Positions 1 to 8,105 of a DNA stretch of 11,684 bases are shown here, piece after piece. Both the position numbers and the translations under genes were made by a program. The notes under the pieces were generated by a model. That model had not been told where the DNA came from. It worked only from the letters and a program-made list of their open reading frames with translations, and did no database searches. How positions within the stretch are numbered: the first letter of the stretch is position 1; every line of letters begins with the position of its first letter. Source of the stretch: Bacteroidales bacterium (lineage in GTDB: Bacteria; Bacteroidota; Bacteroidia; Bacteroidales; UBA3824); contig JAGCNK010000057.1 in the NCBI GenBank assembly GCA_017645985.1, positions 1 through 11,684 of the forward strand, in the 5' to 3' direction.

Positions 1-89
1 GCAAAGGCAAAGTAGTTCTCGACCGTCACGACCCTTTTGACATCTACGAGCAGTGCGAAGAGCACAGCCGCCTCTGCGCCGCTGTATAA
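1..89 (+). CDS. C-terminal fragment of an unidentified protein
   Basis: The third forward frame is open from base 3 to a TAA at 87-89 and encodes 28 residues ending in the peptide EEHSRLCAAV. The start lies outside the window. A strong terminator hairpin begins 21 bases after the stop, which supports this being the true end of a gene rather than a chance open frame. The fragment is rich in charged residues with no membrane segment. It is too short for me to assign a family, so no function is proposed. Confidence 0.6.
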   Translation, partial: KGKVVLDRHDPFDIYEQCEEHSRLCAAV

Positions 90-110
90 ACGCGATTTAC
101 ACTAACACTG

Positions 111-155
111 ATAATCCGCCAAACTCGAAAATTTTTGTTGAGTTTGGCGGATTAT
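111..155 (+). terminator. Intrinsic terminator with perfect 16-bp stem
   Basis: Bases 111-126 and 140-155 are exact reverse complements (16 bp) around a 13-base loop. A T-rich stretch follows (TATTTTCTATTT, starting at the end of the stem). It lies 21 bases after the stop of the upstream partial gene and before the promoter of the first phosphatase gene, so it should end transcription of the upstream gene. There is no comparable T-tract on the other strand, so it probably works mainly in the plus direction. Confidence 0.85.
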
Positions 156-193
156 TATTTTCTATTTCACCGTCTTTTTTCCCCTCCGATTCC

Positions 194-223
194 GTTGTTT
201 ATTCCAAAATATCCTTATTTTTG
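194..223 (+). promoter_or_regulatory. Candidate Bacteroidota promoter for the phosphatase pair
   Basis: TATTTTTG at 216-223 fits the Bacteroidota -7 consensus TAnnTTTG. An imperfect -33 element, GTTG at 194-197 (consensus TTTG), lies 18 bases upstream, the same spacing as in the promoter before the kelch gene at the other end of the window. The predicted transcript would start near 228-231, giving a leader of about 70 bases before the ATG at 299. The -7 match is good but the -33 match is only 3 of 4. Confidence 0.5.
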
Positions 224-298
224 CCCAATGAAATTTAGAGAGATTATTTCTACTTTTGAACTTGAATTATAACCTTGTCGGCTTACAAATACTGAGAT

Positions 299-2530
299 AT
301 GACTTTTAAGCGTATATGTTTGATAATCAACGTTGTGTTGGCTATTGCAGTTCCGCATTCCGTGTCGGCACAAGGTTCGGTCAGCGACTTTGCCGATCCC
401 GCCCAACCGCTTATCGACAGCATTCTCAGCCTTATCACGCCCGACATTCCCGACAACGAAAAGGCCCAGCAGTACTATAAGATTGCCGAAATCACCAACA
501 ATATCGACACCCGCCAAAGATACGCACAGATGTCGCTCGACCACTGCGGCAAATCAGACACCCACCTGATTCTCCAAAACGCGCAGATTATTTCGTACTG
601 CTACTATGTAAACGGCCAGTACAACCTTCTCAAGCCGTTTTTGCAAGAGAACATCGACCTTGCCATCAAATGCGGCGAACTGTTCCAACTGCAAAAGCTG
701 TACAGGATTAAGGCGATGTACTACGAACAGGTGAATAACAACGACAGCATTTTCTTCTACCTTCACAAGGCGCTGGAAATCTGCATTGCCGACCAGGACT
801 CCGCCAACCTTGCCGGATGCTACCAGGAACTCGGTCTCAAATACATCAACCGCAAGTTTTTCAAGGAGGCGGAAATCAACTACCGCAAGGGTATGGAGAT
901 CGACTCCATCATTGGCAACGTAGCCGAATACGCTATCATCTGCCACCGTATGGGCGAGCTCTACTACGTGCAGGACAACAAAGACTACTACACCGCCAAG
1001 AAGTACCTGACCAAGTCGGCGAGGATTTTCGACACTATCTCCTCACGCAGCATCCGCCACATAATATCCAAATACCTGGCTTACAACTCCCTTGCCGACG
1101 TGTACATCCACCTTGCCGAAAACACCGGCAACCACGACTACGCCGACAGCTGCTACTACTACAACAGCCAGGCGCTCAACTATTTCCTGAGTTCGGGCTA
1201 CAGCTACTACTACTGCTACCTGTCGATGACCCACGTGGAATACCTAAAATTCTACAAGAAATACCAGGAGGCGTTGGAGTTTATGCTCGAGCTGGAAAAA
1301 TCTATCGACAAGACCAACATCGACCTGCTCAACACCTACTATTTCAAGCTCCGCAACCTCTACTACGAACTCGGCGACTACAAAAAGGCTTACGACTGTT
1401 TTGAAAAGAACTACGCCACCAGCACCGCCCTCACCAACGACAGCGCTATGAACAAGGTGGCAGACGCCAAGGCTGAGCAGGCTGTGATGATTGAAAAAAT
1501 AGAGCGCAAAAACGCCGAGCTGGTGCACGCTTCGGAAAAAAGGATGATGCTGACGCTGATTTTCTCGCTCATAGGCGGTCTGGTGCTCACGTCGATGCTC
1601 ATCTTCTATATCTACCGAAACCTCAAAATCAAAAAGGAAGCAAACCTCGACCTTGCCGAAAAGAACACCACCCTCAACCAGCAGAAGACCGAGATTTCGG
1701 CGCAGCGCGACGAGATAGAGCATCAGCGCGACGAGCTTTCGGCACAGCGAAACCGCATCGAAGGCATCAACCGTCAGCTTGTAAGCAGTATCAACTATGC
1801 CGAGCGCATCCAACGGGCGGCGGTGACTTCAATCGACGACCTTCACGAGATTTTTCCCGACAGCTTTGTGTTCTACCGTCCGCGCGACATCGTCAGCGGT
1901 GACTTTTACCGTGCTGTTAAATGCGGCAGATACCGTGTGATGATAACCGCCGACTGCACAGGTCACGGCATTCCGGGCGCGTTTCTCTCAATGCTCGGAA
2001 TCTCTGCGCTAAAAGAATTTATGGTGACAGAGCACGATGCCGAAAATCCCGGACTGGTGCTCGACGGCATGCGCGAGTTTATCATCTCCACACTATCGTC
2101 GACCAACGGAGGACTCAAAATCGACGACGGAATGGATATGACTATCTGCTGTTTCGACTTTGACAATATGCTGATGCACTACGGAATAGCCAACCAGAAG
2201 GCGTACATCGTGCGCCACGGCGAAACCATAAAGCTGTCGGGCGACAATATGCCCGTGGGACGATACCTGCTGGCTCGCGACCATTTCCGTTCGTTTTCAG
2301 TACCCATTCAGAAGGGCGACATGGTGTATATGTTTTCCGACGGCATTCCCGACCAGCTTGGCGGTCCAGAAGAAAAGAAGTTCCTCATCCGCAACCTTCT
2401 AGCGCTCCTCTCCTCTTTTGCCCAAAGCGACACCGACACGCAGTGCAGCCTCATCGACAAGGCCATAACCGACTGGCGCGGCAACACTCCCCAGGTAGAT
2501 GACATGACTTTGGTAGGAATTAGGGTGTAA
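299..2530 (+). CDS. TPR-transmembrane-SpoIIE/PP2C serine phosphatase (paralogue 1)
   Basis: This 743-residue protein looks like a membrane signalling phosphatase of the SpoIIE/RsbU type with a periplasmic sensor. Residues 1-24 are a signal peptide with a likely cut after SVSA. Residues about 55-400 are helical with TPR-like repeats (for example YYELGDYKKAYDCFEKNY at 355-372) and very rich in tyrosine. Residues 416-439 form one membrane helix, about 444-495 a coiled coil with repeated QRDE motifs, and about 500-743 the PP2C domain. The metal-binding motifs are all present: SGDFY (Asp535), ADCTGHG (Asp552), FSDG (Asp681) and VDDMT (Asp734/735), so it should be active. In this family the usual substrate is a phosphorylated STAS anti-anti-sigma protein; none is visible here, so the target is unknown. 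The start is the first ATG giving a complete signal peptide; no Shine-Dalgarno sequence is seen. A paralogue follows 74 bases downstream. Confidence 0.93.
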   Translation: MTFKRICLIINVVLAIAVPHSVSAQGSVSDFADPAQPLIDSILSLITPDIPDNEKAQQYYKIAEITNNIDTRQRYAQMSLDHCGKSDTHLILQNAQIISYCYYVNGQYNLLKPFLQENIDLAIKCGELFQLQKLYRIKAMYYEQVNNNDSIFFYLHKALEICIADQDSANLAGCYQELGLKYINRKFFKEAEINYRKGMEIDSIIGNVAEYAIICHRMGELYYVQDNKDYYTAKKYLTKSARIFDTISSRSIRHIISKYLAYNSLADVYIHLAENTGNHDYADSCYYYNSQALNYFLSSGYSYYYCYLSMTHVEYLKFYKKYQEALEFMLELEKSIDKTNIDLLNTYYFKLRNLYYELGDYKKAYDCFEKNYATSTALTNDSAMNKVADAKAEQAVMIEKIERKNAELVHASEKRMMLTLIFSLIGGLVLTSMLIFYIYRNLKIKKEANLDLAEKNTTLNQQKTEISAQRDEIEHQRDELSAQRNRIEGINRQLVSSINYAERIQRAAVTSIDDLHEIFPDSFVFYRPRDIVSGDFYRAVKCGRYRVMITADCTGHGIPGAFLSMLGISALKEFMVTEHDAENPGLVLDGMREFIISTLSSTNGGLKIDDGMDMTICCFDFDNMLMHYGIANQKAYIVRHGETIKLSGDNMPVGRYLLARDHFRSFSVPIQKGDMVYMFSDGIPDQLGGPEEKKFLIRNLLALLSSFAQSDTDTQCSLIDKAITDWRGNTPQVDDMTLVGIRV

Positions 2531-2604
2531 TATTACATCTTTTTTGCCAACCGTAGTCCTGTTTTTTTCGTATATTTCTACCGACAATCTATCTGGCTCA
2601 AAAA

Positions 2605-4890
2605 ATGACGAGTGTACTATATATAATTTCCACAATACCTTATCATCTGAGGAGTGTCTTAACGATGATGCTCGTAATACTGCCGTTGTGCCTGTCGGCT
2701 CAGGACGACGAGGAGTTTGACGACCCTGCCCAGCAAGAGATCGACAGTATGCTGGCTATGATAAGACCCGACTCGCACGATTCGCTCAAAGCACGCATTT
2801 ACAAGGAGATAGCATACATCACCAGCAGCGTGGACACCACCATAAAATATGCCGAGCAGTCGCTCAAATTCTGCCACGACGACGATGTGGAATATATGGC
2901 GCACAACTACGGCTTTCTGGGATGGGCTTACCACAAGTGCAGCGAAGACCGACGTGCGCTCGGCTACGCCCTCAAGAGCGTCGACCTCTACCTGAATTTG
3001 CTCGACACTGCGGGAATCGTAAAATCAAACATCCTTGTGGCCGACATTTACGAATACCTCAACGTGGACGACAGCGCGTACCACCATTTTTACAGAGCCC
3101 TCGACGTGGCCACCCGCGCCAAAGACACCGCACAGATCACCTACTGCTACAACGTGATGGGCACCGCCACTTACAACAAGTCGTTTAAAAAGGAGGCTGT
3201 GGAGATGTTTTTGCAGTCGGCACGTATGGACTCGCTGTCGAGAAACGCCCCGGGTCTATCGCGCGACTACCAGTGGATCGGCGACATATATCTGGAATAC
3301 TACATTGAACTGCAAAACGACACAAACCTCTATTTAGCAAGCTATTACCTCAAAAAAGCGGACCTTATCAACGACACTCTCCAGAGCGACGACCCTAACG
3401 ACGTTTTTCGCAAATACGACACATACGCCGACCTTGCCAACGTATTCATCAACCTTGCCGACAGCCGTGGCAACAAGGCTTACGCCGACACCAGCCTCAT
3501 CTATTATCAAAAGGCGCACAACTTTTTTGTTCAGCAGGGCTACATCAACCACTTTGTGGACATTTCGAATGTGTACGTGCGCTATCTGCTATACTACAAG
3601 CGTTACCGCGACGCCGAAAAATACCTGCTGTCGATTCAGGAATACCACACCGCCGAAACTCCCACGGTGTATCTCAAGCAGTATCACGAGTCGCTCCGCA
3701 AGGTGTACGAGGAGATGGGACAATGGCAGAAGGCTTATCAGAGCGCACTCGAGGAGTACCGCTACGCAATGCTCGTGACCGACGACAGCACTATGAACGC
3801 CATTGCCGGCGCCAAGGCAGAACAGGCTCTGCTGATGGAAAAAATGAAGCACGAACACGAGGAACGGGAGCACAACACCGAAACCAAACGGCTCAACACG
3901 CTCATTTTCTCGCTTGTGGCGGGACTCATAATGGTGTCGCTGCTTGTGTTTTACATCCTCAAAATGCTGCAGATCAAAAAGAGGTCAAACGAGGAACTCT
4001 CGCGCAAAAACGAGATTCTCAACACGCAGAAGGCTGAAATTGAGGCGCAGCGCGACGAGATTACCAACCAGAAAAACATCATCACCAAGCAGTGGCAAGA
4101 TGTGGAGCATATCAACCGCAACCTTATCAGCAGCATCCACTACGCACAAAGGATACAGCAGGCGGCAGTGTCGTCCGACAACGATGTCAAGGCAATTTTT
4201 CCCAACAGTTTCGTACTCTACCGCCCCCGCGACATAGTTAGCGGCGACTTTTACCGCGCGGTCAAGTGCGGCAAATATTCTGTGATGGTAACAGCCGACT
4301 GCACAGGTCACGGCATTCCGGGCGCGTTTCTGTCGATGCTCGGCATCTCGGCGTTCAAGGAGTACATGTCAACCGAACAAGACGCCGCCAATCCTGGCAC
4401 GGTGCTCGACCGCATGCGCGACTTCATCAAATCCACAATCGTGTCGTCGCAGGGCAGCATCGACATGTACGACGGCATAGATATGACAATCTGCTGTTTT
4501 GATTTTGAACGTATGGAACTGCACTACGCCATAGCCAACCAGACCGCCATAATAGTGCGTCAGGGCAAATCAATCAGGCTCTTCGGCGACAATATGCCCG
4601 TGGGTCACTACGTAAGGGAAAAGGCGTTTTTCAACACTTTGGTGGTTCATATTGAGCGTGGCGACATGGTGTATATGTTTTCCGACGGCATACAAGACCA
4701 GCTCGGCGGCACTTTTCAGATAAGCACCACCCACAAGAAATATCTTCTAAGAACGCTTATTACGTCGCTGACAAAGTTAGCCCCCATCCCCACCGCCGAA
4801 CAGTGCGACGCCATCGACCAGGCCGTTCTCGTATGGCGAGGCGACACTCCGCAGGTCGACGATATCACCCTGGTAGGTATCAGGGTGTGA
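2605..4890 (+). CDS. TPR-transmembrane-SpoIIE/PP2C serine phosphatase (paralogue 2)
   Basis: The 761-residue product has the same architecture as the upstream gene: export signal ending at LCLSAQ (about residue 33), TPR-like periplasmic region (about 60-400), membrane helix (about 432-454), coiled coil (about 456-505) and SpoIIE/PP2C domain (about 510-761). Metal-binding motifs are intact: SGDFY (Asp548), ADCTGHG (Asp565), FSDG (Asp694) and VDDIT (Asp752/753). The catalytic half is much closer to paralogue 1 than the sensor half, as expected if the two respond to different signals but share an output. No TAnnTTTG promoter is visible in the 74-base gap, so co-transcription with paralogue 1 is likely. 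The start is not certain: a GAGGAG precedes ATG codons at 2665 and 2668, but starting there leaves a signal peptide with no basic residue, so 2605 is preferred. The stop is 3 bases from that of a convergent gene. Confidence 0.92.
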   Translation: MTSVLYIISTIPYHLRSVLTMMLVILPLCLSAQDDEEFDDPAQQEIDSMLAMIRPDSHDSLKARIYKEIAYITSSVDTTIKYAEQSLKFCHDDDVEYMAHNYGFLGWAYHKCSEDRRALGYALKSVDLYLNLLDTAGIVKSNILVADIYEYLNVDDSAYHHFYRALDVATRAKDTAQITYCYNVMGTATYNKSFKKEAVEMFLQSARMDSLSRNAPGLSRDYQWIGDIYLEYYIELQNDTNLYLASYYLKKADLINDTLQSDDPNDVFRKYDTYADLANVFINLADSRGNKAYADTSLIYYQKAHNFFVQQGYINHFVDISNVYVRYLLYYKRYRDAEKYLLSIQEYHTAETPTVYLKQYHESLRKVYEEMGQWQKAYQSALEEYRYAMLVTDDSTMNAIAGAKAEQALLMEKMKHEHEEREHNTETKRLNTLIFSLVAGLIMVSLLVFYILKMLQIKKRSNEELSRKNEILNTQKAEIEAQRDEITNQKNIITKQWQDVEHINRNLISSIHYAQRIQQAAVSSDNDVKAIFPNSFVLYRPRDIVSGDFYRAVKCGKYSVMVTADCTGHGIPGAFLSMLGISAFKEYMSTEQDAANPGTVLDRMRDFIKSTIVSSQGSIDMYDGIDMTICCFDFERMELHYAIANQTAIIVRQGKSIRLFGDNMPVGHYVREKAFFNTLVVHIERGDMVYMFSDGIQDQLGGTFQISTTHKKYLLRTLITSLTKLAPIPTAEQCDAIDQAVLVWRGDTPQVDDITLVGIRV

Positions 4891-4893
4891 GGG

Positions 4894-6099
4894 TTATAAA
4901 TTCTCTTTCAATTTGTAGATAATCACTATCGGATTATCCTCCGGGTCAAAGTTTTTGAGCAGCTCGATGTCTTGTGGTGAAAGCAGATCTCGCATACCTT
5001 CTAAGTCCACAAATTCAATCTGGTCGGGCGAAATATAAGACCAATATGTGTCTTTCTGACCGCTGCAATTCACTTTGCCACAATGCCAAAGCGTATTAAA
5101 AAGAGATGGCAGTCTCGGATGTACCCTCCAAATCTTGCCTGTGTTTTTGTTATAAAACATTGTTTGAATCATAAACCGGCTGCCCCAAATTCTAAAGCTA
5201 AGATACGACTCCGATTCGCAGACACTGCCCGAAAACAGATATTTGCCGGGAGATATACTCTCATAAAAAGCTTGAATACCATGTAGATAGGCTTCGCCAT
5301 TAAATTTCTCGCGGGTGAACACACCTTCGGGGATGTGATATTGATAATCAGACAAATCTATACGGTATTTAACCTTCAAACTTCCGTTTGAAAAGCTGAA
5401 AATATCGTTAACGTGTTGTAGCACACAAAGGCAATGGTCATCGTCGTACATTACTAATTCACAAGAAGAATAACAAGAAGGACTGGGAGCCAGACAGTAT
5501 TCGGCAGTCTGCACCAAATTAGAATCGGCTACAATAAGTTTGGGCATTCTCTCATAATTCTGCATTTCTTCCTGTAAAAACAGATAATTGCTGCCTATTT
5601 TTGCCGAGCAAACAGAAATTATGTCTTTGTAAAATGCGTCGCTTAAAAAATCGCCCGAGATAGAATACTTGTTGATTTTATACGCCGCACCGGAATTCAC
5701 ATACAAATAGCCTTGCGATAAAAAGACAGACTGCACATCGGTAAATTCACCCGGGCCGTTGCCTATATAGTATCTTTTCACAAATTTGCCGTTTTTGTCA
5801 AACAATATCAAACCCGAACGGCTTTGATAAGTGTCTTCGACAAAAAAATGATTATCGGTAACGATGATATTACTAATATGTCCCACAATGGCATCTGAAG
5901 AAAACTCCAAAGGCACCAGGCGGATGCTTTCAATCATATCCTCAAATAGAATTGCCTCATGTTCAAGGGAGGAATCCACATGTAGTACAATAGCATCCTT
6001 GTCGTCAATAGACGACGCCACCGGGGCAGGGTTATGTGCAGACTTGATGCCACATCCTACAAACATAACCAACGAGAATAATAATACACTATACTTCAT
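4894..6099 (-). CDS. Six-bladed beta-propeller lipoprotein (BF3222-like)
   Basis: This is a 401-residue exported lipoprotein. The signal sequence ends in a lipobox FVGC with Cys16 as the lipidated residue. The body is rich in short beta strands, and the segment FDKNGKFVKRYYIGNGPGEF (residues 100-119) carries the GNGPGEF motif that marks the six-bladed beta-propeller lipoproteins common in Bacteroidales. Its length fits that family, whose ligand and role are generally unknown. It is the last gene of the minus-strand run, 34 bases after the LtaS-like gene. By eye it is more AT-rich than its neighbours, which could mean later acquisition. It meets the second phosphatase gene tail to tail with only 3 bases between stops. 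Family assignment is fairly secure; no specific function can be given. Confidence 0.85.
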   Translation of the reverse strand: MKYSVLLFSLVMFVGCGIKSAHNPAPVASSIDDKDAIVLHVDSSLEHEAILFEDMIESIRLVPLEFSSDAIVGHISNIIVTDNHFFVEDTYQSRSGLILFDKNGKFVKRYYIGNGPGEFTDVQSVFLSQGYLYVNSGAAYKINKYSISGDFLSDAFYKDIISVCSAKIGSNYLFLQEEMQNYERMPKLIVADSNLVQTAEYCLAPSPSCYSSCELVMYDDDHCLCVLQHVNDIFSFSNGSLKVKYRIDLSDYQYHIPEGVFTREKFNGEAYLHGIQAFYESISPGKYLFSGSVCESESYLSFRIWGSRFMIQTMFYNKNTGKIWRVHPRLPSLFNTLWHCGKVNCSGQKDTYWSYISPDQIEFVDLEGMRDLLSPQDIELLKNFDPEDNPIVIIYKLKENL

Positions 6100-6133
6100 T
6101 GTTTTAGTTGTTTAATTGACACAAATTATTCTC

Positions 6134-8101
6134 TCATTCAGCAGTCAGCCTGTTTTCCTTCATACGCTCAACGTATTGCTGGATGATGGCCTTCATCTGC
6201 GACTCCATAAATGGCAGCTGCGGAAAATCGTCTTTGCGGTCTATGAGGTTGTGCTGCAGTGTGATATCTTTCCTGTAGTCGAAAATACCAAAGAGCTTGT
6301 CGGCCTTGTACTGAATCATCAATGTGTCGAGATAGTACTGCGACGTGCCGTTCAGATCGTTGAACACATAGTTGACATATCCTGCAGAATCGCTCTTGAA
6401 TATATCCTTGCCAAATGAGAAAAACGGCTTGTTGTAATTGAGCAGGCTCAGCAGCGAAGGCGTGATGTCCATCTGCTGCATCAGGCGGGTAGAATCCATC
6501 TGCGCCGGCAACATTCCGTTAGGTGTATAGAAGAATATCGGAATGAGGAACTTGCCGCATTCGCCCTGATACTGGTCGAGAGCGTTGGGACCCGTATGGT
6601 CGGCGGTGAAAACAAAGATGGTGTTTTTGTACCACTCGCTGTCTTTAACACGGTCGAAATAGCGGCGGAGCGAATAGTCGGAATATTCCACTGCCTTGTG
6701 CATCGGTATGATGCCCTCCTTGAAACGTTCCTTGTACTGGTCGGGAACAATATAGGGATTGTGGCTCGATGCCGAAAATATTGTCAGGAAAAACGGTTTT
6801 CCCTCCTTGGCTATGCGGTCGCAGTTGTCGGCAAAATATTGGAAATAAGGCTCGTCCCAGATAGCCCACGTGCCGTCAAAATCGTCGTCGTTGTTGTATT
6901 CGGTCATACCATAATAGTCTTGAAAACCAATGGCGTTGGAGAATCCTTTGAAACCGAGCGTGGTGTTGGGCGCACCGTGAAAGAAGGCGGTGTAGTAGCC
7001 CTCTTGTTTGAGCATTTCGGGCAGACCCTGCAACGTGTTGTTGGCGTAGAAATAGTAGCAGTAGGGCTCTTTGTAGCGAGGCACTCCCGCCATTACGCCA
7101 GGCATACAGTCTACCGAGCGGATGCCGTTGGCAAACGACCACTCAAAGGCGTAGCTCTGCATAATAAGCGAATCCAAGAATGGCGTATATCCTTTAAAAT
7201 CAGGAATATCCTTATTAAACAATCCTGTATACTCACGGCTGAAACTCTCCATAAGTATCAGCACAATGTTGTATTTTTTGATTTCGTTGGTAGAATCGGG
7301 AACAATTTTGGGCATAAAGAGGCTGTCCAAATCCTTGCTCTCAAAGAAGTTGGGGTTCTTGTAACCGCTCTTGTGCAGTGTGGTTATCAGCGTAAACGGC
7401 GTGTTGAGCACAATGGCAGAGTGCGACGGCTTTTTGCAATAGATGTCGGCCACATCCATACGTATGGGGTGCATTTTCAATCCGAAACCTCCGCGTGCAC
7501 CGCAAACGCCCATATAGATAGCAAGGCACATAAGCAGAAAGTTGGTGATATAAAACGCCTTGCCGCTAAGGAAAAAGTGCGTGGTCTCGCCTTTTTTGAT
7601 TGGGTTGAAATAGAGCAGCCAAAGAGCCACTACCGAACCGATACCAAACAACCACACGCCCCAATACTCTGTCAACGAGTGCATAAGGATTGTGCCAATG
7701 TTGGTTTCGTTGCCAAACTCAGAGAAGAATGTGGATGTGGTGCGTCGTCCGCCAAACTCGTAGTACACCACGTCGGCCACGTTGGCAAGTATGAACGGAA
7801 TGTTCACCACCAGGTATACTATCTTAACAATCTTCTGATAGCCTGGAGTGCCGCGCTTTTTGATAGGAAGCATCTGCAACAGTATGCAAATCAGGTTGAT
7901 ATAGCACAGTGCGCTGAGGTCGAAACGTGTTCCGCCCATCAAGATTGTAGTAAGTTCGTCGGAGTCAACGTCGGCAAACGCGCTCTTGTACATCAAATAG
8001 AAAAAAATACGTGCCGCCATGTACAACACCATGGCTATAAGCATATTTACCGCCATAATCACGGCGGGCTGCATCTTAAAATTTTTCAAAAACTCTCGCA
8101 T
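6134..8101 (-). CDS. LtaS-like membrane sulfatase/phosphotransferase (alkaline phosphatase superfamily)
   Basis: The 655-residue product has the two-part layout of lipoteichoic acid synthase relatives: about five membrane helices in residues 11-205, then a large extracytoplasmic enzyme domain from about residue 275. Visible active-site elements are LILMESFS (metal ligand Glu285), GIRSVD (expected nucleophile Ser329, where S. aureus LtaS has threonine), SSHNPY (His447) and FTADHTG (Asp501, His502). Gram-negative Bacteroidota make no lipoteichoic acid, so the likely job is moving a phosphoglycerol, phosphoethanolamine or similar group onto a periplasmic or surface glycan or lipid; the substrate cannot be read from sequence. 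The frame also extends 4 codons upstream to a TTG at 8113 that would overlap the HD gene by 8 bases; the ATG at 8101, 4 bases after the HD stop, is preferred. Confidence 0.9.
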   Translation of the reverse strand: MREFLKNFKMQPAVIMAVNMLIAMVLYMAARIFFYLMYKSAFADVDSDELTTILMGGTRFDLSALCYINLICILLQMLPIKKRGTPGYQKIVKIVYLVVNIPFILANVADVVYYEFGGRRTTSTFFSEFGNETNIGTILMHSLTEYWGVWLFGIGSVVALWLLYFNPIKKGETTHFFLSGKAFYITNFLLMCLAIYMGVCGARGGFGLKMHPIRMDVADIYCKKPSHSAIVLNTPFTLITTLHKSGYKNPNFFESKDLDSLFMPKIVPDSTNEIKKYNIVLILMESFSREYTGLFNKDIPDFKGYTPFLDSLIMQSYAFEWSFANGIRSVDCMPGVMAGVPRYKEPYCYYFYANNTLQGLPEMLKQEGYYTAFFHGAPNTTLGFKGFSNAIGFQDYYGMTEYNNDDDFDGTWAIWDEPYFQYFADNCDRIAKEGKPFFLTIFSASSHNPYIVPDQYKERFKEGIIPMHKAVEYSDYSLRRYFDRVKDSEWYKNTIFVFTADHTGPNALDQYQGECGKFLIPIFFYTPNGMLPAQMDSTRLMQQMDITPSLLSLLNYNKPFFSFGKDIFKSDSAGYVNYVFNDLNGTSQYYLDTLMIQYKADKLFGIFDYRKDITLQHNLIDRKDDFPQLPFMESQMKAIIQQYVERMKENRLTAE

Positions 8102-8105
8102 GGTA

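Noticed and set aside
251..258. Second TAnnTTTG match (TACTTTTG) before the first phosphatase gene
   Set aside because: There is no TTTG-like element 18-20 bases upstream, so the match at 216-223 is the better candidate.
2543..2578. Possible promoter in the gap between the two phosphatase genes
   Set aside because: TTTG at 2543-2546 and TATATTTC at 2571-2578 are 24 bases apart, and the -7 element lacks the final G; co-transcription is simpler.
2665..2670. Later ATG starts for the second phosphatase gene, preceded by GAGGAG
   Set aside because: The resulting signal peptide would have no basic residue and only about 13 residues before the cut; Shine-Dalgarno sequences are generally absent from the other genes here.
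4918..4938. Small inverted repeat (GATAATC / GATTATC, 7 bp) just after the convergent stops
   Set aside because: The stem is short and AT-rich, lies inside the lipoprotein coding region and has no T-tract directly after it, so it is unlikely to be a terminator.
6100..6133. Promoter between the LtaS-like gene and the propeller lipoprotein gene
   Set aside because: The closest match on the minus strand (TAATTTG) is one base short of TAnnTTTG, and no clear -33 element was found.
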